DNA of 5,623 nt from CAZSCF01 sp964547585. Its GTDB lineage: Bacteria; Patescibacteriota; Minisyncoccia; Moranbacterales; UBA2206. The notes beneath the pieces were generated by a model. It saw only the letters and a list, made by a program, of their open reading frames with translations. It was not told the DNA's origin and ran no database searches. Both the position numbers and the translations under genes were made by a program. The stretch is from positions 1 to 5,623 of the forward strand of contig CAZJOI010000025.1 in NCBI GenBank assembly GCA_964547585.1, written 5' to 3'. Below, in pieces: positions 1 through 5,623 of this stretch. Positions within the stretch are counted from its first letter, which is position 1; every line of letters starts with the position of its first letter.

Positions 1-200
1 AACTCCAAATCTGAAAAATTTTCTTTTCCTTTAAAAAAAATCGGGCGCGCGCAAAATTTAAAAAAATGTAGAGAAAATTTTTCTGTTTTGGGACACAAAC
101 TTTGAAAAAGTTTGTGGGCGGAAAGCAAAAACGCTAAAAGTCTAAATCTGGATTTTCGGCAAAAAAAGTTCTAATTTCGTCCAAAAGGTACCGCCAATGA
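1..200. other. Non-coding left edge with inverted repeats
   Basis: No credible gene is seen here. The stretch is AT-rich with one sharp GC island (GCGCGCGC-like, about 43-52). It holds a 13-bp palindrome at 72-84 (AGAAAA-T-TTTTCT) and a perfect 10-bp hairpin at 94-116 (see separate entry). On the minus strand one frame stays open from about 135 to the window edge, but it has no ATG or other good start and its translation is low-complexity (rich in Phe, Lys, Asn), so I do not call it a gene. It could be a dispersed repeat, the end of an RNA, or spacer. The sequence alone does not decide. Confidence 0.5.
94..116. repeat. Perfect 10-bp inverted repeat (hairpin)
   Basis: The arms CACAAACTTT (94-103) and AAAGTTTGTG (107-116) are exact reverse complements around a 3-base loop. 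Neither strand has a T-run straight after the stem, so it is unlikely to be an intrinsic terminator. It may be part of a dispersed palindromic repeat or an RNA structure. Confidence 0.6.
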
Positions 201-201
201 A

Positions 202-230
202 AAAAGACAGGTTCCTCGGGCCTGTCTTTT
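202..230 (-). terminator. Intrinsic terminator after the PIN-PhoH gene
   Basis: A perfect 10-bp stem is formed by AAAAGACAGG (202-211) and CCTGTCTTTT (221-230) around a 9-base loop. On the minus strand the stem is followed by an uninterrupted run of six T (205 down to 200), and it lies 29 bases beyond the stop of the PIN-PhoH gene, so that is the obvious transcript to end here. On the plus strand the stem is also followed by a T-rich tail (TTTTGTTTTATT), so it could act in both directions. A 13-bp palindrome (TCAACA-A-TGTTGA, 238-250) sits between the stop codon and the stem. Confidence 0.85.
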
Positions 231-258
231 GTTTTATTCAACAATGTTGATTTGATTG

Positions 259-1536
259 TTACAGAATTTTTGCATAACGATTGGCAACTTTACTACGCTC
301 ACTTTTTTGCAAGTTCAAGTAGCAAAAGTCCGGCTCGTTAATCGATCTGGCGATCAAATAGGCCAAGCCGTTACTTTCGGCATCCAGATACGGTGTATCG
401 ATTTGATCAAGATCGCCAGTAAAAACAATCTTGCTACCTTCACCCAGTCTGGTTACCAATGTCTTGGCGTCGAGCGGCCGGAGATTTTGCGCTTCATCAA
501 TGATGATATACCTCCCTGGCAAGCTTCTGCCACGAATATACGTAAGCGCTTCAATCTCCAGAATACCAGCATCCAAAAAATATTTATAACTTTCATAGGT
601 TTTTTTGGTGTTTTTATTCCCACTCGTATCTCTGGATGTCTTGACTAAAAATTCCAAATTGTCGTAGATGGGTTTCATCCACGGATTGATTTTTTCATCA
701 AGATCACCTTTCAAAAAGCCTAGGTCATATCCGTCCATCGGAACAGTCGGTCTAGCTACTATGCTTCGACTGAAAAGAGGATCGGACTTAGTTACTTGAC
801 ACAGAGCTGCCGCTAAAGCCAACAGAGTTTTCCCGGTTCCAGCTTTTCCGGTTAAAGCTACTACGCTAATTTCAGGATTAGTTAAGGCATCCATAGCGCA
901 AACTTGTTCGATATTTTTTGGAGAAATACCAAATAAATCGCGCTGACCTCTTATTTCGTTGGACATACTTTTTTGCCACAAACGGATTATGACATTCTTT
1001 TGCTGTTGATAACGAACAGACAAAATACCGTTGCCATAATCTTCGTCGTTCAAAACTTTTCCATACTTTTGAAACAAGGTCGTTTTGTCCCGTTTGTAAT
1101 CTTGAGCCGAAACACCCATAGCCTCAGCCTTGATTCTGACCCCGGTGTCTTTGGAAATAACAACGACATTCGGACCTTTCTCTTTTTTTAATGCCAAGGC
1201 ACATGAGATAATCATATTGTCGGCATTTGCTTCTGAAAAAAAGTTCTCTCTTCTTGTTTCTACTCGCAAATTCCCCCCATCAGGCAAAGGAACGCCTTTT
1301 GAGATCTCGCCTTTGTCCAAATATGATCCGATGTCCTTCAAGGCTTTTCGAGCCGAATAAGGAACCCCACCAACACCTGACTTCAAATTATCCAGTTCTT
1401 CGATAACCATGATGGGAATTACAACATCATTTTCCTCAAATGAAGAAGTTGCCCATGGATCATGAATCAAGACATTTGTATCCAAAACAAAAGTCTTTTT
1501 ACTTCCACATCCTGCACCATCCGATTCTCCAGCCAT
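259..1536 (-). CDS. PIN domain-PhoH family ATPase (YlaK-like)
   Basis: This is a 425-residue protein of the two-domain PhoH class, in which an N-terminal PIN nuclease fold is joined to a PhoH P-loop ATPase; length and order match Bacillus YlaK. In the PIN part I see DTNVLIHD (19-26), EELD (46-49), ADN (D106) and SKD (D130), which supply the acidic residues expected of a metal-dependent RNase site. In the ATPase part are Walker A GKAGTGKT (230-237), the PhoH signature around PTVPMDGYDLGFLKGDLDEK followed by NPWMKPIYDNL, Walker B YIIIDEAQN (343-351) and a later TGDLDQID. Relatives are reported as RNA helicase/ribonuclease proteins; substrate here is unknown and cytoplasmic action is inferred. 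A longer reading from 1575 adds 13 residues, but AGGAGG at 1551-1546 lies exactly 9 bases before the ATG at 1536, so I chose that start. It is followed by a hairpin terminator and lies 80 bases downstream of a tRNA on the same strand, with no clear promoter of its own between them. Confidence 0.94.
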   Translation of the reverse strand: MAGESDGAGCGSKKTFVLDTNVLIHDPWATSSFEENDVVIPIMVIEELDNLKSGVGGVPYSARKALKDIGSYLDKGEISKGVPLPDGGNLRVETRRENFFSEANADNMIISCALALKKEKGPNVVVISKDTGVRIKAEAMGVSAQDYKRDKTTLFQKYGKVLNDEDYGNGILSVRYQQQKNVIIRLWQKSMSNEIRGQRDLFGISPKNIEQVCAMDALTNPEISVVALTGKAGTGKTLLALAAALCQVTKSDPLFSRSIVARPTVPMDGYDLGFLKGDLDEKINPWMKPIYDNLEFLVKTSRDTSGNKNTKKTYESYKYFLDAGILEIEALTYIRGRSLPGRYIIIDEAQNLRPLDAKTLVTRLGEGSKIVFTGDLDQIDTPYLDAESNGLAYLIARSINEPDFCYLNLQKSERSKVANRYAKIL

Positions 1537-1545
1537 AGTTTCCAT

Positions 1546-1551
1546 CCTCCT
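1546..1551 (-). promoter_or_regulatory. Shine-Dalgarno AGGAGG deciding the PIN-PhoH start
   Basis: On the minus strand AGGAGG is followed by the 9 bases ATGGAAACT and then the ATG at 1536-1534. The ATG at 1545-1543 directly abuts the motif, and the possible ATG at 1575 lies upstream of it. Only the 1536 start is properly spaced. Confidence 0.8.
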
Positions 1552-1616
1552 TTCGATTTGTAAAGGAACAAGCAATAATTTTATTTAGGCCAACTTTTTT
1601 TGTTTTTTCTCCTTAG

Positions 1617-1689
1617 TGCGCTTGGCAGGAATCGAACCTGCGACCTTCTGGACCGCAACCAGACGCTCTATCCACTGAGCTACAAGCGC
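1617..1689 (-). tRNA. tRNA-Arg, anticodon GCG
   Basis: A complete 73-base cloverleaf reads 1689 down to 1617. Acceptor stem GCGCTTG pairs with CAAGCGC; T8-A9; D arm GCTC-AGTGGATA-GAGC; anticodon arm TCTGG-TTGCGGT-CCAGA; variable loop AGGTC; T arm GCAGG-TTCGAAT-CCTGC; discriminator A73. All stems pair perfectly. The anticodon GCG reads CGC (and CGU by wobble). A20 in the D loop and C35 are known arginine identity elements, which supports the assignment. The 3' CCA is not encoded (the next bases are CTA), so it must be added by a CCA-adding enzyme. Most bacteria use an ACG (inosine) tRNA for this box, so GCG is unusual. A TATACT-like -10 box lies at 1709-1704, but I see no convincing -35 for it. 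Confidence 0.95.
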
Positions 1690-1725
1690 ATAATTTGTTA
1701 TTTAGTATATTGAACAACCGTTGAG

Positions 1726-1772
1726 GACGCTCTATTTACTGCCTGTCCGCCTTTGGAAGAAACTACAAGCAC
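1726..1772 (-). pseudogene. Decayed 5' half of a tRNA-Arg copy, split by a palindrome remnant
   Basis: Read on the minus strand, GTGCTTGTAG (1772-1763) matches the first ten bases of the intact tRNA next door (GCGCTTGTAG) with one change. After an interruption, CAGTAAATAGAGCGTC (1741-1726) matches its CAGTGGATAGAGCGTC with two changes. The interruption (about 1742-1760) contains TCCGCCTTTGG on the plus strand, half of a GC-rich palindrome of the type also found inside recG. No anticodon loop, T arm or 3' acceptor strand can be recognised, so it cannot make a working tRNA. It is best read as a partial tandem duplicate of the tRNA that was broken by a small repeat. A chance match is unlikely given the order and spacing, but the element is short. 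Confidence 0.65.
1746..1760. repeat. Degenerate GC-rich palindrome (TCCGCCTTTGG...)
   Basis: TCCGCC-TTT-GGAAGA looks like a decayed TCCGCC-TTT-GGCGGA palindrome: the left arm is intact and the right arm has lost its end. It closely resembles TCCACC-TTG-GGCGGA at 3462-3476 in recG. It lies within the tRNA remnant in otherwise AT-rich spacer. Confidence 0.5.
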
Positions 1773-1803
1773 ATATTATTCAACTATCCTATCATAAACA
1801 TAC

Positions 1804-1832
1804 TTTATACAAAAGACAAGTTGAGATATACT
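1804..1832 (+). promoter_or_regulatory. Probable recG promoter giving a leaderless transcript
   Basis: The -10 box TATACT (1827-1832, 5 of 6 to consensus) stands 17 bases after a -35-like TTTATA (1804-1809, 4 of 6). Counting from the -10 box, transcription would start at 1839, which is the A of the recG ATG. No Shine-Dalgarno motif precedes this ATG, which agrees with a leaderless mRNA. The call rests on sequence match only. Confidence 0.5.
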
Positions 1833-1838
1833 ATAGCC

Positions 1839-3983
1839 ATGCTCAGCATTAAAACGTCTCTCAAGAATATTCCCCTGATTAATCCGAAATACCAGAAAGT
1901 TTTGGAAAAAATTGGCCTCAAAACAGTCGAGGACTTTTTGCTCTATTTCCCTTTCCGTTATGACGATTTTTCCAAAATTGTTCCATTGGAAGAAAAATAT
2001 TTAAACGAAGTCATCACGGTTGGAGGAAAAATTATTAAGAAAAAATTAGCCCGCCTTTTCAGAAGAAGAATGACCATTGCCGAAATTACCATTGAAGATG
2101 AAAATAATGTTCAGTTAAAAGCGGTATGGTTTAATCAGCCATATATCGTCGAAAGCCTCAAGGAAGGCGAGGCGGTTCGTCTTAGTGGAAAACTAGGCCA
2201 AGATAAAAAAAAGTTCTCCATGCTAAACCCAGCTTGGGAAAAAGCCTCCCGTGACACAACCAACACTGGACGACTCGTACCAATTTATAGTGAAACAAAG
2301 GGTCTCACCTCCAAATGGATCCGCTGGCAAATGAAAATGTTTTTGGAAAAAATCAAAATCGAAGATATGATTCCCATCGAAATAATCCAAAAATTTAATT
2401 TGCCTAGTCTCAGCTCAGCTCTCATGCAAGTTCATTTCCCATCTTCAGAAGAAAAACTGCGCATTGCCCAAAAAAGATTTGCCTTTCAAGAAATGCTTTT
2501 GATTCAACTCAAATCCCTGCAAACTAAAAGCCAATGGGAATCTCAAAATTCTCTCAAGATAAAATTCAAAGAAAAGTTAATCAAAAAATTTGTTTCAGAG
2601 TTGCCCTTCAAATTGACCGATGCTCAAAGAAAATCATCATTTGAAATTCTGAAGGATTTGGAAAAAACACGTCCAATGAATCGCCTGCTTAATGGCGATG
2701 TAGGATCTGGAAAAACCGTAGTTGCCGCTATTTCATCTCTTGAAGTTTTGGATGCTGGTTATCAAGTTGCCATCATGGCACCCACTGAGGTTCTGGCCAA
2801 GCAACACTTTGAAAGTTTATGTAAACTTTTTAAAAATTATAATTTTGACATTGCTTTGTTAACTAGTTCCTATAAATTAATCGCCAATCGCCAATCGCCA
2901 ATCGCCAATTTTTCGAATATTACTCGCAGTAAACTACTAGAAGAAATACACCAAGGAAAAATCAATTTAATCATTGGCACTCACGCTCTTATCCAAAAAG
3001 ATGTTCAATTTAAAAATCTAGCTTTGATAATTATTGATGAGCAACATCGTTTTGGTGTAACTCAACGCGCTTTTTTGCAACAAAACACAATGCAAATGAA
3101 AGATGGACTCAAAAAATCTGTCCCGCATCTGCTGACTATGACGGCTACTCCTATTCCCAGAACATTAGCCATCGCTTTTTCGGGCAATTTGGATATTTCT
3201 GTTTTAGATGAAATGCCCAGAAATAGAAAAAAGATTATCACACGAATTGTTCCGCCGCAAAAAAGAGATAATGCCTATGAATTTATCCGGAATCAAATCC
3301 ACTCAGGTCGGCAAATATTTATTATTCTACCACTAGTTGAAGAATCGAAAATATTGACCGAAGTTAAGGCGGCAGTGCAAGAGCATACCAGACTATCCAA
3401 AGAAATATTTCCGGAATTTTGCCTTGGACTTTTGCATGGGAAAATGCCCGCCAGAGGCGGGTCCACCTTGGGCGGAAAAGGTTATACGAATAGCAAAGAA
3501 ACTGTCATGCAAGATTTCAAAGATAAAAAAACACACATTCTCGTGTCCACTTCAGTTGTAGAAGTCGGCATCGATATTCCCAATGCTACGGTGATGGTAA
3601 TTGAAGACGCTGATCGATTTGGACTTTCGCAACTGCATCAATTTCGTGGTCGCGTTGGAAGAAGCGAGCACCAATCTTATTGTTTTCTTTTCACTAATTC
3701 TGATTCCGAAAAATCGATTGCCAGACTCAGAGCTTTGGAAAAAAGCAGTGACGGCTTTGAAATCGCCCAAAAAGACTTAGATCTGCGAGGTCCGGGACAA
3801 TTTTTTGGAACACTTCAATCGGGACTGCCGGATATTGCTATGGAAAACCTGACCAACATCAAACTCATTAAACTTGCCCGTGCCGAAGCCGAAGAATTAT
3901 TGAAAAAGGATTTGAACTTGGAAAAACATTTCTTACTTAAAGACGCCTTGCAAAAATTCCAAGAAAATATTCATCTGGAATAA
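1839..3983 (+). CDS. recG: ATP-dependent DNA helicase RecG
   Basis: RecG is a superfamily 2 DNA translocase that remodels stalled replication forks and branch-migrates recombination intermediates. The 714-residue product has the full family layout: an N-terminal helical part (about 15-43, NPKYQKVLEKIGLKTVEDFL), the OB-fold wedge domain (about 51-135, with FNQPY at 98-102), then the helicase motifs Walker A GDVGSGKT (286-293), APTEVLAKQH, DEQH (400-403), TMTATPIPRT (433-442), VSTSVVEVGID (569-579) and QFRGRVGR (601-608), and the TRG region DLDLRGPGQFFGT (646-658). All catalytic motifs are intact. It is longer than the usual 680-690 residues because of two extra stretches: about 13 residues around 345-358, encoded by a 7-bp tandem repeat, and about 12 residues around 538-551, encoded by a double palindrome. 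Both fall between motifs, so activity is probably kept. I chose the ATG at 1839; an upstream in-frame TTG at 1821 has no ribosome binding site and overlaps the predicted promoter. Confidence 0.97.
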   Translation: MLSIKTSLKNIPLINPKYQKVLEKIGLKTVEDFLLYFPFRYDDFSKIVPLEEKYLNEVITVGGKIIKKKLARLFRRRMTIAEITIEDENNVQLKAVWFNQPYIVESLKEGEAVRLSGKLGQDKKKFSMLNPAWEKASRDTTNTGRLVPIYSETKGLTSKWIRWQMKMFLEKIKIEDMIPIEIIQKFNLPSLSSALMQVHFPSSEEKLRIAQKRFAFQEMLLIQLKSLQTKSQWESQNSLKIKFKEKLIKKFVSELPFKLTDAQRKSSFEILKDLEKTRPMNRLLNGDVGSGKTVVAAISSLEVLDAGYQVAIMAPTEVLAKQHFESLCKLFKNYNFDIALLTSSYKLIANRQSPIANFSNITRSKLLEEIHQGKINLIIGTHALIQKDVQFKNLALIIIDEQHRFGVTQRAFLQQNTMQMKDGLKKSVPHLLTMTATPIPRTLAIAFSGNLDISVLDEMPRNRKKIITRIVPPQKRDNAYEFIRNQIHSGRQIFIILPLVEESKILTEVKAAVQEHTRLSKEIFPEFCLGLLHGKMPARGGSTLGGKGYTNSKETVMQDFKDKKTHILVSTSVVEVGIDIPNATVMVIEDADRFGLSQLHQFRGRVGRSEHQSYCFLFTNSDSEKSIARLRALEKSSDGFEIAQKDLDLRGPGQFFGTLQSGLPDIAMENLTNIKLIKLARAEAEELLKKDLNLEKHFLLKDALQKFQENIHLE
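2879..2909 (+). repeat. Heptanucleotide tandem repeat (AATCGCC x4) inside recG
   Basis: Four perfect copies of AATCGCC (2879-2906) are followed by a partial AAT. Because 7 is not a multiple of 3, the copies are read in successive frames and give LIANRQSPIAN (347-357). This falls between motif Ia and the DEQH box, where other RecG proteins run straight from an LTGS-like turn to a KILEEI-like helix. Gain or loss of one copy would shift the frame. Confidence 0.9.
3447..3476. repeat. Double GC-rich palindrome inserted in recG
   Basis: Two adjacent inverted repeats lie in the reading frame: CCCGCC-AGA-GGCGGG (3447-3461, perfect) and TCCACC-TTG-GGCGGA (3462-3476, one mismatch). They stand out as GC-rich in an AT-rich gene and encode PARGGSTLGG (537-546), part of an insertion of about 12 residues between HGKM and SKETVM, where other RecG proteins have no such segment. 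The second unit resembles the remnant at 1746-1760. Confidence 0.75.
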
Positions 3984-4006
3984 TGGAATTAGAGAATACA
4001 AAATAT

Positions 4007-4043
4007 AAAAGCCGAGTGATTGTTGCTACAACCCCCGGCTTTT
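4007..4043. terminator. Bidirectional terminator between recG and the convergent small gene
   Basis: AAAAGCCG (4007-4014) pairs with CGGCTTTT (4036-4043), with an inner TTGT/ACAA stem (4020-4023 with 4028-4031) in the long loop. On the plus strand the T-run extends to 4045, ending recG 24 bases after its stop. On the minus strand the stem is followed by TTTTATATTTTG and lies 19 bases beyond the stop of the small membrane protein gene, so it can serve both. Confidence 0.8.
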
Positions 4044-4061
4044 TTATGAAAACAAGCGATA

Positions 4062-4349
4062 TTAATCCCCCAGAAGTCTAAGTAATTTTATATACAAAGT
4101 CTTGCTGGATTGCGGTTTTTCTCGGCTGACTTGTTTTTTTTCATGACCACCCGTCAGGACAAGAAAAATTACTGCGAGAAATAAAAGTCCCTCCAATATC
4201 CAGTGAGCCCTTACATCTTTTAGTTCATCGAGAACAACCAACGCTGCTACCATCAGTCCAATCAAAATGGCTAATTTCAAAAAGAAAAGAAAAAGTTTTT
4301 TGAAGTTGCCACTCTCGTCTCCGCGTACATCCTTGTGATTTTTCTGCAT
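4062..4349 (-). CDS. Small two-helix membrane protein, unknown function
   Basis: I do not recognise the family. The 95-residue product has a charged N-terminus (MQKNHKDVRGDESGN), a first hydrophobic segment at about 18-40, a short polar turn (DELKDVRAH, 41-49), a second hydrophobic segment at about 51-66 ending in GG, and a basic C-terminal tail with a second weakly hydrophobic end (LYIKLLRLLGD). This predicts a hairpin-like inner-membrane protein with both ends on the same side, probably cytoplasmic since both tails carry many Lys and Arg. No cleavable signal peptide or catalytic motif is seen. A G-rich stretch AAGGGGGA lies 11 bases before the ATG and may act as a weak ribosome binding site. 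The gene has its own near-consensus promoter and a terminator, which argues that it is real and transcribed alone. It lies downstream of the glycosyltransferase on the same strand; any joint role is speculation. Confidence 0.7.
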   Translation of the reverse strand: MQKNHKDVRGDESGNFKKLFLFFLKLAILIGLMVAALVVLDELKDVRAHWILEGLLFLAVIFLVLTGGHEKKQVSREKPQSSKTLYIKLLRLLGD

Positions 4350-4381
4350 AATTTTTCATGTCCCCCTTTGAGTTTTGCTGG

Positions 4382-4399
4382 ATTTATAAAATTTATAAA
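4382..4399. repeat. 9-bp tandem duplication ATTTATAAA
   Basis: ATTTATAAA occurs twice in direct succession (4382-4390 and 4391-4399) in the predicted 5' untranslated region of the small membrane protein gene. It may be a simple slippage product; no function is evident. Confidence 0.6.
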
Positions 4400-4425
4400 A
4401 AGAACTAGATTTTTATTTAGTTATC

Positions 4426-4454
4426 ATTTTAAATTATTTTTTCTTTTTTGTCAA
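4426..4454 (-). promoter_or_regulatory. Near-consensus sigma70-type promoter for the small membrane protein gene
   Basis: On the minus strand a perfect -35 box TTGACA (4454-4449) is followed by a 17-base A-rich spacer and a -10 box TAAAAT (4431-4426, 5 of 6). Transcription would start near 4419, giving a leader of about 70 bases before the ATG at 4349. The promoter lies in the 115-base gap after the glycosyltransferase stop, so the small gene need not depend on read-through. Confidence 0.7.
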
Positions 4455-4464
4455 TCCTGAAATA

Positions 4465-5616
4465 TCATTTTTTATTTTTAATGCTTTGACTATAAACTTC
4501 CAACATTTTTTTTGCGCAGATTTTAGCAGTATATCTTTCTTTGGCAATTTTAGTTGATTCTTCCGCCATTTTTTCTCGTAAGCTTTTGTTCTCGATAAGT
4601 TCTTTGATCGCTGAAATAAATTCGGTTTTATCCTCAGAAGTTAGTATCCCATTTTTTCCGTTCTCAACCAAGCTTTCAATTCCTGTGGCTCTGACAGCCA
4701 CAATTGGAAGACCGACATACATCGCTTCAGTTATAATCATACCTTGCGTTTCCGATCTGGAGGCATAAACAAAGACATCTCCAGCTGCATAATAATTTTT
4801 AATATCTTCTCTCTTGGCTACGCCGACAAAAATAATTTTATCCTCCAAGCCCGCCATCTTCGCCTTACTTTTTAACTCAGATAACAAATAACCATCCCCC
4901 ACTAACATAAATTTCGTCTTTACATTTTCTTTTAAAATATCAGCAAGTGCACTAAAAATAAAATGGATATTTTTTTCTTCCGTAAGTCGCGAAACCAACA
5001 GCAGCAAAATTTCATCTTTTTTGATGCCATATTTTTCTCGAATTTTGTTCTTATCCGGATTTGAAAACTCTTCCTCTGTGACTCCAGTAGCCACCGAAAT
5101 TATCTCCTTCTCCACTCCCCACGTCTGAATAATAGGAGCCACTGATTCAGTTGGCACAATAACCACGTCCGATTGATTGGCATATTTTACGGCTTTTCTG
5201 ATAATCCAATTAGCTGAAAATTTCGCTGGCAAAAATGGCACGAAGTTTGTGTATTGATCATATAGAGTGTGCCAAGTAAAAATCAAGGGTATATTTTTTT
5301 TCTTGGCCCACCTCAGAGCCGCCGATCCTAAAAGGTTGGGGTGATGGGAATGAATAATGTCCAAGTCAAGATTTTCAATAATTTTGTCTGCTTTGCGAGA
5401 ATATGGAATTCCCAACGGCAAACGAAATTTTATTTCGATATCAATCGATGGATAGCGAAAAACCTGACTATTTGAATCTCGATAGTCAGAATAATTTGGA
5501 GCAAAAATAAAAACCTCGTGTCCGAGAGATTCAAATTCTTTCCGCAGAGTTTCAATTGACATTGGCACTCCGTAAACATTCGGAAGATAATTATTAGTGA
5601 AAAATGCGATACGCAT
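4465..5616 (-). CDS. Family 4 glycosyltransferase (GT-B fold)
   Basis: This 383-residue protein moves a sugar from a nucleotide-sugar donor to an acceptor, keeping the anomeric configuration. The N-terminal acceptor domain begins MRIAFFTNNYLPNVYGV with its glycine loop, and holds HSHHPNLLG (89-97) and WHTLYDQYTNFVP (115-127). The C-terminal donor domain has VSRLTEEKN (208-216, with R210 and K215 placed to bind the donor phosphates), GDGYL (240-244), and SETQGMIITEAM (288-299), in which E289 and E297 form the E-x7-E signature. The opening segment and the HTLYDQY motif resemble glucosyltransferases that act on diacylglycerol, so a glycolipid product is plausible, but mannosyl- or other transferases of the family look alike and the substrate stays open. 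No signal peptide or membrane span is seen; it is probably a cytoplasmic or membrane-surface enzyme. The start at 5616 opens the typical family N-terminus; its ribosome binding site lies past the right edge. No terminator follows the stop. Confidence 0.92.
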   Translation of the reverse strand: MRIAFFTNNYLPNVYGVPMSIETLRKEFESLGHEVFIFAPNYSDYRDSNSQVFRYPSIDIEIKFRLPLGIPYSRKADKIIENLDLDIIHSHHPNLLGSAALRWAKKKNIPLIFTWHTLYDQYTNFVPFLPAKFSANWIIRKAVKYANQSDVVIVPTESVAPIIQTWGVEKEIISVATGVTEEEFSNPDKNKIREKYGIKKDEILLLLVSRLTEEKNIHFIFSALADILKENVKTKFMLVGDGYLLSELKSKAKMAGLEDKIIFVGVAKREDIKNYYAAGDVFVYASRSETQGMIITEAMYVGLPIVAVRATGIESLVENGKNGILTSEDKTEFISAIKELIENKSLREKMAEESTKIAKERYTAKICAKKMLEVYSQSIKNKK

Positions 5617-5623
5617 TAAAATT

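Noticed and set aside
94..116. Intrinsic terminator
   Set aside because: The stem is good, but neither strand has a T-run next to it.
256..1360. Plus-strand open frames at 256-648, 973-1191 and 1130-1360
   Set aside because: They lie wholly or almost wholly opposite the PIN-PhoH gene, have no recognisable domain or ribosome binding site, and are explained as shadows of that gene.
2879..2909. CRISPR array
   Set aside because: The repeat unit is 7 bases with no spacers, and it lies inside an intact coding frame.
3552..3770. Minus-strand open frame of 72 codons
   Set aside because: It lies opposite conserved RecG motifs and has no independent support.
4432..4467. Reading UGA as glycine (as in some Patescibacteria), which would extend the glycosyltransferase by 12 residues to a TAA
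   Set aside because: No gene here has an internal UGA, and the extension would run through the -35 box of the next gene. The standard code explains everything.
4541..4768. Plus-strand open frame of 75 codons
   Set aside because: It lies opposite the conserved donor domain of the glycosyltransferase and has no independent support.

Overview
The window is AT-rich, densely packed bacterial DNA. It encodes four proteins and one intact tRNA, mostly on the minus strand. Two of the proteins are confident household types (a PIN-PhoH ATPase and the RecG helicase), one is a family-4 glycosyltransferase, and one is a small two-helix membrane protein of unknown role. The standard genetic code fits every gene. 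Several features suggest a member of the Patescibacteria (Candidate Phyla Radiation): AT-rich compact genes, a tRNA without an encoded CCA end, short GC-rich palindromes scattered between and inside genes, and a simple repeat in recG. This assignment is an inference from style, not from a phylogenetic marker, and is only moderately secure.

Layout. Positions 1-200 have no credible gene but hold several inverted repeats. A bidirectional-looking hairpin terminator (202-230) follows the minus-strand PIN-PhoH gene (1536 down to 259), which has a strong Shine-Dalgarno that fixes its start. Upstream of it on the same strand is a tRNA-Arg with anticodon GCG (1689 down to 1617). Behind that lies a decayed 5' half of a second copy of a similar tRNA, split by a GC-rich palindrome remnant. 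recG runs the other way (1839-3983) from a promoter placed so that the transcript would start at the ATG itself. A second bidirectional terminator (4007-4043) separates recG from the convergent small membrane protein gene (4349 down to 4062), which has its own near-consensus promoter. The glycosyltransferase gene (5616 down to 4465) closes the window; its ribosome binding site is at or beyond the right edge.

How they fit together. The genes do not form one pathway. RecG serves replication-fork rescue and recombination; the PIN-PhoH protein is probably an RNA-acting ATPase/nuclease; the glycosyltransferase probably modifies a lipid or cell-envelope glycan. The most unusual content is at DNA level. 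recG carries two separate in-frame insertions relative to the family: a 7-bp tandem repeat and a double palindrome. The palindrome resembles the remnant that splits the tRNA pseudogene, which points to a small palindromic repeat family spreading through both genes and spacers of this genome.
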